Of a stretch of 64,000 nt of DNA, positions 56,681-64,000 are shown piece after piece. The translations under genes were made by a program, and so were the position numbers. This DNA comes from Xiphydria camelus (taxonomy: Eukaryota > Arthropoda > Insecta > Hymenoptera > Xiphydriidae). Numbering within the stretch: the first letter of the stretch is position 1; each line of letters starts with the position of its first letter. The DNA is taken from contig OY783191.1 in NCBI GenBank assembly GCA_963678675.1, positions 13,132,894 to 13,196,893 on the forward strand, in the 5' to 3' direction. Under the pieces are notes generated by a model. The model saw nothing but the letters and a program-made list of their open reading frames with translations. It was not told the DNA's origin and made no database searches.

Positions 56681-57754
56681 TTTACAGAAGGAGACAAACA
56701 TTGTATAGATTTCCTTTTACTGTAGTGATTTGTGAAATGTAGCTTATTAAGGGTATCTTAACTCTATCTGTCGTTTACTTAGAACTGAATAATGCATTCT
56801 TATGTTTTTTTTTTGTTATTTGATAAGAATAACGTTACTGATATTACTATACTTATTATTTTGGGTGTTTTTATGCGTTATTTTTATATTTTAAACATAA
56901 TAAAAAAGTTTGCTATTAATACAGGCCTTTGTCTTTCAAGCGCATAAATTTACAACATGAAAACAAATTGAGAAATTCACTATTTTAAATTATTATAAGT
57001 TTTGGGGATATAATCTATCAAATGATTAGAATGAACCTAGTTTACCTATATAAATGCCCTAACAAACCAGTTGTAAGAAAGACCAGGGTTCCAGTTTCCT
57101 GAACTTGAGGGAAACTGGGACACTATGCATCAATAATTATAAAAATAAATCTCGAATAAAACCCTTGAACTAAATGCAACTAAATACGTTCCTATAAAGG
57201 AGGATACATAATATTCCCCTCCTCCTAGACCTGTAGCTCTTATTTGTAGTAAATGTGTACAATTTTTTATTTAAAAAAAATTGTAAAACAGGGTCCCAAT
57301 GGGCATGTTTACAACTTTTTGTACAGCTGTTTAAAGTACATGAATCGGAAGATTAGGGTATTAAAGTAATGTAGGTAAAAAATGGGTCATTAAAATAATG
57401 TTTTTCCAGTATTTTTGAGATGTTAAAAAAGGCATTCGTTTTAAAGCGTCGCACTTTCACCGCCATTTTAACTGACCAATCAGAGTCGCGCAACAGATTC
57501 TCCACCATTCACAAACCCGGGTTTGGGCTCTTGCCAGTGGCTTTAGTGACGTCACTAAGGATTTCGTTTGAATCGAAGTCAAACTTTAAACACTAAAAAA
57601 AAAGACATTAGTGCTCAGAAAAAAAAACAAACACATCTTATTAATAAGCACAAAAAGTATTAACGAATAAGCAAAAAAAAAAAAAAATCGTGAACATGCC
57701 CATTACCTCACCTTACCTTACACCTAATATATTGGCTATATGTATATTATATTA
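56681..57754. other. Intergenic, no feature recognised
   Basis: AT-rich, with poly-A tracts near 57594-57690. Nothing supported. Confidence 0.5.
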
Positions 57755-58150
57755 CTAGTGAGATTGGGGAGCCCATTGTAGCCTGTGATGCTTAGGCACA
57801 GTATTGTTCCTGGCACAGAAAATAAGTTGAAGTTGAATAATGTATAGGTGGGGGATGGGGTCTCTGTCTATTGCATTTGAGAAGTGGATTTTTTCTGAGG
57901 TATCCTGTACTGAGAAATTGATGAATAGTGAATCCATATCGAAACTCATCAACATGTCATTAGATTGTGCGTGGATATATTTTATTTTTTCTACAAGGAG
58001 TATCGAGTTTTTAACGGGAGTCGCTTTTTCCAACCATTGTTTGAAGATATCTAGATAGGAAACGGGCAAGTTTATATGTGAGCTAGCCAATGCCACTTAC
58101 ATTAGGTCTGAGTGGGACATTGTCCTTACAGACTTTTGGGGAGCGGAATG
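57755..58150 (-). pseudogene. Penelope-like reverse transcriptase fragment
   Basis: The minus-strand frame 58096-57755 contains NDMLMSFDMDSLFINFSV, the RT motif A of Penelope-like elements (usual form SFDVVSLFTNVPV). Upstream, across a stop, are remnants resembling the LRP-x-VS segment that precedes it. The YxDD motif and the GIY-YIG nuclease are absent. Penelope assignment is from motif A context, so it is moderately sure. Confidence 0.62.
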
Positions 58151-58942
58151 CTTCTTAGATTCTTGACCGCATTGGTGAGCACGAGTGTGCATTTCTTATG
58201 TAAGAACTTTTCGAACTTCTATACCTGTCTCTGCTTTATTGAATTGAGGATTCATTGTACTTGTAATGTAGAGGTACGATCTACTTTTTTCTCATAAGTT
58301 ATTTTTTAATTTGTAAGATAGAAGCAAGTATAGTTTGAAAAGTTCTTTTAAAATACTAGTTTTAACATTATAGACGTTATTCGTTCCAGTACTCGCGCCA
58401 GACCAGCCCTTTTTAGGATCGTGGTAATCACATCTTTTGAGAAAAGCTAAGGTTCTTAGATGTTTCATATCGGCAATAGCAGAACATAGGCCAGAAATGG
58501 GTCACTAACAATAAGTAATCTTTGGAAAAATAAAAGTTCTTGTAAATTACCAATTTTTTTCGCTAGAAAAAGCCATAACGTACTGGAAATTAATAAACAG
58601 CTAAATAACTTAAATGAAGACAAAGGAGTACAAATAAATCCGTTTTATGAAAGGATGCACTCCCGGTTTTTCCTTGATCAACTTGAAACCCTGGCTAGTC
58701 TTGCCAGTAAATAGGGGATAGGCGGGCAAAACGGGGTACTTAAAATTTAAAGTAGAATTTTTAAAAAAATCTTAAGACTTTGCGAGTGGAAATAAAGCAA
58801 TATCATTGTTACAGTATTAGTTATTTATTAATAATATTTTAACTTTAAAAAAAGTAAACGTTTATCTTATATTACAGAAAATAGAAAATAAATCAACTTG
58901 CCCCATTATGCCCGTCGTGTGGGGCAAAATGGGATAATATAC

Positions 58943-60871
58943 TGTAACGTTGCACTTCGTGCACGTTACAATTTGGCCGATTCCCTAACGTCGCTTCGCT
59001 GATCCCGCCATCCCCAGGATAGCATTTAGAATAAGAATATTTTAGCGAGTTAGAAACTTTGGTAATAGTAGGGACGACATAGCGGAATGCCGTAGCGAGA
59101 TCAGTAATTCGACCTAAAAGACGCTGGAGCTGGAGGACCAAGGGGCTGCAACGAGCGCCAGATGCCGTGCGGCGAAATGCACACGACTTCCCTGCCAGGC
59201 GCAGGACTGGGACTTGCAACCGAGCAGCGTACCCGGCGAGGAACGTACCCTGTTTAGACAGGCACCCCGCTTCTTCGGCACGGATGGACCGCTTGGAGGC
59301 TAGGCTTCACCTCGAGATTCTCCGCGTGATCCCACAGGGGAATGTTCCGGAGGAATCTCCAGAAGCTAGCCTCGTATCGGGATCCTCCACGTGATCCCGC
59401 AGGGGAATGTTCCGGAGGGATTCATAAGCCGTCATCCGTGAGGGGACAGTTCCGGAGCCACGATTGAATCCAGCGAGCTGCGCGCGCATCCGCGCCAACC
59501 AGGAAAAGGAACTAGTTTCCTTCGATTGACGATCGACGGAGCGGGCGCGCAGCGGAAACCAGAGCGTCGCGCATGCAAATCGATGAGGGACATCGATCAC
59601 CAATTAAAATCGCGGAAAGGGTCTACTAGGAGTGGGGACAGGCCCTCGCCGCCTAGCGAGCCGCAGCGATCACTGGACTCTTCCTATCTCGTGCGGACCA
59701 GCGAAGCGACCCCACGTGCCCCATCGCCACAGCAGCAGCAGATCCTCCGTTCCGGTAAGCCAGCTCCTTTGTTCGCGACACGTGGCCGAGATTGTGTACT
59801 AGAGATTTAGATTTCCCTTGCCCTCGACGGGCCTATCGTTTCGTTCCGTGAGTGCGGGTGACGGACCCGTGGCGTTATTAGAGTTTTCTTTTCGTAGTAT
59901 CTTGTGTCACGCGTTAATAGCAATCACATTTATCGTTTAGCGATTTAGTTCGCGGTTGTAGTATCTGGAGATGCTCGGGAAATTCGGCAGCACGAGGCGA
60001 CCGAATTCCCTGAGACGAGTTTAGCCCGCGTTATCGTCGGCAGGATAGTGCGCGTCGGTAGTGCGGTAATACCGTTTTCGTTTCGTTCTGTGCGCTATGG
60101 AGCGCGTTATCGATTAATAGAGAAGTGCCCTTAGTGCGGCAATATCGCATAAAGTAGCTCGTGCGCTCGACTCTCTGTTCTCCACTCAGGGCGGTTGATT
60201 CTCTCTCGCGAATTTCTCCGGCTAACGTTCCTATTCCCTCGCGAATTTTTCGCGACTATCGTTCCTATCTCTCCCACGAATTTCTCCGGCTAACGTTCCT
60301 CTTCCCGCGCGAATTTGTCGCGGCTACCGTTCCTACCTCTCCCGCGAATTTCTCCGGCTAACGTTCCTCTTCCCTCGCGAATTTGTCGCGGCTACCGTTC
60401 CTACCTCTTCCGCGAATTTCTCCGGCTAACGTTCCTCTTCCCTCGCGAATTTGTCGCGGCTACCGTTCCTATCTCTCCCGCGAATTATTGTCGGTTATTC
60501 TGCTTGTTAGTTTCGCGATAAGGACTGTTTTGAAGCCCGAGCTTGCCGTAGCCGTTAGGCTCTTAGACTAACCAGTAGTGTATAAGAAGATCTCCAATAA
60601 AGCTTAGTGTTATTTTCTTGTTATGAATCGCCTCAAATTCGTTTCTTTGTCTTGAGACCCCGCCCCTCTCCTTTGCCGATACGGGGCTGAGCTAGCGGAG
60701 TTCCGTTTCCGGTTCACGTGATCTGACTGTTATCGATCTCGACTTTCTTTGGTGTTTCGGAACACCTGGCGCCCAACATTTCATTATCTCAATACCTTGT
60801 CCGAGCGGGGCCAGTTAGAGAGCGTGCCGAAGTGTGCGACTACCCGGGTAGCGCCGAGTAGCGTCGTTACA
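58943..60871. repeat. Solo LTR, about 1.93 kb, with 4-bp target duplication
   Basis: The ends TGTAACG...CGTTACA are flanked by ATAC on both sides (58939-58942 and 60872-60875). An AATAAA at about 60594 could be the LTR poly(A) signal. It is GC-rich compared with the surroundings and includes four 68-bp tandem units. There is no coding region of a retroelement. The length is large but acceptable for a Ty3/gypsy-type LTR; family unknown. Confidence 0.72.
60210..60481. repeat. 68-bp tandem repeat, four copies
   Basis: Units start at 60210, 60278, 60346 and 60414 (GAATTTCTCCGGCTAACGTT). Copies 3 and 4 are almost identical and copy 1 is the most divergent. The overlapping open frames with repeated residues are a by-product of the repeat. 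Confidence 0.95.
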
Positions 60872-60891
60872 ATACATAAACCGAGAAAAAC

Positions 60892-61080
60892 TTATTGACA
60901 GTGTTCACAAACAAGTATTGCTTCGTCACCTTCATCGTCTACACCTGCACATGAATTATGAACCCATTTGTGGCACCAGGAACAACTTATTCATCCCTCT
61001 GTGGAATTTGAATAAAAGCCTCCGCAGTACAAGCAGTCAGTGTCACTATCTTCGCCTTCTGAATCTGACTGCTTTTTTAG
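60892..61080 (-). pseudogene. pogo/Tigger-like transposase C-terminal zinc finger
   Basis: Minus-strand frame ending TAA (60892-60894). SDSEGEDSDTDCLYCGGFY, a TGA where Trp would be expected, then ISCSWCHKWVHNSC and ILVCEHC form the PHD-like C-x2-C...C-x2-C-x4-H-x3-C...C-x2-C finger that ends many Tigger transposases. The rest of the gene is missing or displaced by the solo LTR. Confidence 0.78.
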
Positions 61081-61559
61081 TTGTTGTCAATTTAGATTTC
61101 TTATTTGTCTGTGATTCGCTTTGATCATGCGTTCTTTCTTTTTACCGATTTCTCCTTGGTACCCCGTTTTACCTCCAAAATGAGGTACCCCGTTTTACCG
61201 TACCAGCTGGTACCCCATTTTGCCCAGATATGCAGACTTTTAGGTTATGTCCTGTTTATTTTATTATAAATATGGGATCAAAATCATGCGGAACAGGATG
61301 TCAAACGATGTGAACGTATATTTTAACCAAATATATACAAGGAATATATACATGGGCTAGATTGCCCGTGAACTTCACTCAAATCACTCACCATACTCCA
61401 CACTCCGAATCTGTACGTCTACACTCTGATCAATCTACTATCTCTTAACTGAATTTATCATCTGCGAACTCTGCCCTCCGAACTACCTATCCTTCGCTTA
61501 TATCGTCCTACCCCTTCTCTACCTCCGTCCATCTCTTATTCCTGAGGAGCGGCCTCGCT

Positions 61560-61750
61560 GGCCGCTACTCAGGCCCCTTGCCTTCCGCGTATTCCGTTTT
61601 CCGCGCCGTATTCTCGCCGACCGTCGCTCGGGTCCCTCGCACTCCTTACGGTCCCGCCCTTCGGGAACAGTCTCGCCGACCGTTACTGCCCGCCCTGGCA
61701 TTCCCTGCTTTCCGAGAACGGTCTCGCCGACCGTTACTCGGGTCTCTCGC
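61560..61750. repeat. GC-rich region with repeated CTCGCCGACCGT units
   Basis: Three spaced imperfect units around TCTCGCCGACCGTTACT (about 61613, 61671 and 61722). No protein homology is recognised in the frames on either strand. Confidence 0.6.
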
Positions 61751-61771
61751 TCAACCACTCTTAGGCCAAGT

Positions 61772-62046
61772 GAACGTTGAGACGCAGTTCAGTGAGGGGA
61801 CGCAGGGCGACACACCGCAGATTTTGTAACCCATAGAAATCTATTGTATATAAGAGCGAATGTTCGGACGCAGTGTGAGGTGGCGTAGTTTTCACGCGCC
61901 GCGAGCCGGTCGAGCGAACGTTGAGACGCAGTTCAGTGAGGGGACGCAGGGCGACTCACCGCAGATTTTTGTAAACAGTAGACATCTATACAACAGCGAA
62001 TGTTCGGACGCAGTGTGAGGTGGCGCACTTTTCACACGCCGTGAAT
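61772..62046. repeat. 144-bp tandem repeat, two copies
   Basis: GAACGTTGAGACGCAGTTCA starts at 61772 and again at 61916, each followed by the same GCGAATGTTCGGACGCAGTG block. A related inverted stretch, CTGCGTCTCAACGTTCGCTTGGCC, lies at about 63870-63893. Confidence 0.9.
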
Positions 62047-62215
62047 CTGCGAGAGCCTGCGAAGGTCTGCGGTCGAAACACAAAACCGGACGTGATCTTT
62101 CGTTCGTGAACTTTAGTTTGTTAGTTTAAGATGGCATAATGCCGGGTTTACACACTTGCCAAACGTTTGTGCGGACTTAAAATATTATTATTATTATTAC
62201 TAAATAATAAAAAAA

Positions 62216-62742
62216 AAGTATTGTATTATTTGTATTATAATTTAATATTTTGTGAACGATTCCTATCTGAATTTCATCCGCGGAGTTAATTTTATAAATA
62301 ATTTAAATAAAATCCTTTTCGGAATGAATTTCATTCCGGACGGGATTAAATTAATTAAAAATCATCCACTCCGCATTCACTCCGCAAATCATTCCGCATT
62401 TATCTCCAGATTTTTTATAAATAATTTAAATAAAATCCTTTTCGGAGTGAATTTCACTCCGGACGGGATTAAATTAATTAAAAATCATCCACTCCGCATT
62501 TACTCCGCAAATCATTCCGCATTTAACTCCCAATTTTTTACAGTGTACGCAACACTACACTATCAAAAAAAATCGGTAGTTAAATGCGGAGTGGATGATT
62601 TTTAATTACTTTAATCCCGTCCGGAGTGAAATTCACTTCGAAAAAGATTTTATTTCAATTATTTATAAAATTAACTCCGTGGAGATGAAATTCAGATAGG
62701 AATCGTTCACAAAATATTAAATTATAATAAGAATAATACAAT
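62216..62742. mobile_element. Foldback element with ACTCCG-rich arms
   Basis: TTTAATATTTTGTGAACGAT at the left is matched in reverse at the right (62700-62730). The left half has a 128-bp internal tandem duplication (62290 and 62418), so the right arm pairs with either copy. The TTTTTTACAGTGTA motif at 62533 recurs at 63391. Confidence 0.8.
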
Positions 62743-63716
62743 TAAATTATTATTATTTTCATTATTACTTTAGTACTAATAATAATATTTTAAAAATATT
62801 ACAGTATTATTATTACTATTATTATTACTATTATTTCATAAAAATATTACTCGTAAAAATATTATTTGCATGACCCCGTTGCCAAGATTAATGTGAATCA
62901 TACGACAGTTTTGAGTTTAATGAATTTCTTGTCATTGAAAATAAAATTTTATTTTTGAATTTGATAAGCCTAATCATTTATCGTTACTAACTCGAGGTTA
63001 GTGTCTATATATAGGTATGTTAAATGATCAATTAGGTATTGATACCATGTGTATATGATAGTTTAATTTTTCAACTATGTAACATAGTGAATTTTAATTT
63101 ATTACACTGTTATTATTTGCAATTTTCCAGAAAAGAATTTTTTGTCAAATACAAATTTATTTCAAGGTTAAGCATTGTATTTAAATGTTTTTGTGAATTT
63201 TATTGTATTTAATTGATAATGTGAATTTTTGTGAATTAAATCTATATTCACTCCGAAATTGATGCAAAATCATTCCGCAATCAATACGCTGAAAAAAACT
63301 CCATGTTCACTCCGTCCGCGGAGTTCTTCTTTTTGTCACTCCGAAATTTCGAGTGATGGGAGTGAAAATTCACTCCGGATTCTCTCCCGATTTTTTACAG
63401 TGTATGCAACTAGATTTGATCTAAAGCCCGTTTAACCTTCAAGGGTTACTACATTTTATAGCGGTAAAAATCGAATATCCAAACTAATTTAGGACTGCTA
63501 TTCTATTGAAAAACAATGAGCGGATAAACCCTCCTCGCATTTGGGCCGTAGACTAGTGTGTTGGAGAAATGCGACACTCCTCGGGACCCTTTGAGCCATA
63601 AATTAGATCCGAAAAAGTTCGAGATTCCTGTCCGGGACCAGGACCGACCACTTGAGTTTCCTCGGTTTCGATGGGCTTTGAAGCATTGCACCGGAGAGGT
63701 CTGCCTGCGCAGGTTA
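62743..63716. other. AT-rich region with ACTCCG motifs near 63250-63400
   Basis: 62743-63240 is very AT-rich. 63245-63400 carries the same ACTCCG-type motifs and a TTTTTTACAGTGTA end as the preceding foldback, so it is probably a fragment of the same family. Confidence 0.5.
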
Positions 63717-63778
63717 CTTATACAGACAAACCTGAGAGTACATGTGGTCACGTGTACACTCAGGTTTGCCTGTATAAG
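63717..63778. repeat. 62-nt near-perfect palindrome
   Basis: CTTATACAGACAAACCTGAG pairs with CTCAGGTTTGCCTGTATAAG across a GTGGTCAC centre. Pairing weakens outside these limits. Confidence 0.85.
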
Positions 63779-64000
63779 CGACCGGCGCAGTCTTCTTTCG
63801 CACCATCCAGGGTACGCAGCTCACTTCACCCACGCTGTTCACCTCACTCTGAGTCACCGCACGTCACACTGCGTCTCAACGTTCGCTTGGCCTTACAATC
63901 TTCCAATCCTACATCCTGCCATCCTGCACTGGCATCGCCCTCGATGCCACGTTTTTCTCCTTACTGCTTTCCTCGATTGCGCCGTCTTCGTCGTTAGTGA

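Larger units (their letters stand above)
58725..61225 (-). mobile_element. pogo/Tigger-like element split by a solo LTR
   Basis: GGGCAAAACGGGGTAC at the left and GTACCCCATTTTGCCC at the right. The subterminal motif GTACCCCGTTTTACC is repeated twice at 61160-61200, and GGGGCAAAATGGG lies at about 58920. The C-terminal zinc finger of the transposase is at 60892-61080. The solo LTR occupies the middle. Confidence 0.78.

Noticed and set aside
60210..60481. CRISPR-like array
   Set aside because: The units are contiguous tandem copies without unique spacers, in an animal genome.
60161..60571. Overlapping frames with repeated SRLPFLPLPRISPANVPLPS-like blocks
   Set aside because: They follow the 68-bp tandem repeat inside the solo LTR; there is no domain and the period explains the residue repeats.

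Overview
The window is eukaryotic nuclear DNA, almost certainly from an arthropod and most likely an insect. It is AT-rich, has one spliced gene with GT-AG introns, and is crowded with animal-type transposons: BEL/Pao, mariner/Tc1, piggyBac, pogo/Tigger, hAT, a Penelope-like fragment and many foldback MITEs. There is no bacterial-style operon, rRNA, tRNA or CRISPR array that I can support.

The only clear host gene is nicastrin, the large glycoprotein subunit of gamma-secretase. I can place six exons on the + strand (13018-13355, 16147-16534, 24325-24724, 42471-42907, 45345-45537 and 50840-50858), about 590 codons. The splice phases agree at every junction and the frame ends at a stop. The first exon(s), with the signal peptide and roughly the first 60-70 residues, were not found. 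The introns total about 36 kb and are built largely of nested transposons; intron 3 alone is 17.7 kb.

Region by region. 1-6186: a decayed BEL/Pao retrotransposon, from before gag to the end of its 3' LTR, with in-frame stops, frameshifts and a deletion in the reverse transcriptase. 6.2-12.2 kb: a piggyBac remnant, a THAP-like ORF, a TA-ended foldback nested inside a TTAA-ended MITE, another TIR element, and a MITE that contains a 0.5-kb (CT)n tract. 13.0-50.9 kb: nicastrin. Its introns hold three pogo-like or pogo-containing nests, several mariner/Tc1 deletion derivatives, three piggyBac-type derivatives, a hAT-like MITE, and a three-member foldback family (two copies of 421 bp and one of 146 bp). 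They also hold a large TTAA-type element (35109-41871) whose only gene of its own encodes a broken protein of a poorly characterised transposon-associated family. 50.9-51.5 kb: nicastrin 3' UTR. 51.5-64 kb: intergenic, with foldback Tc1-like elements, a mariner with nested MITEs, a Penelope-like RT fragment, a pogo-like element split by a solo LTR, and GC-rich minisatellites and palindromes at the end.

No active transposase was seen: every transposon reading frame is truncated, frameshifted or stopped. The points most worth a second look are the TTAA element carrying the uncharacterised gene, the strongly strand-biased CTCA enrichment along the BEL element, the conserved foldback family, and an exactly symmetric 84-nt hairpin.
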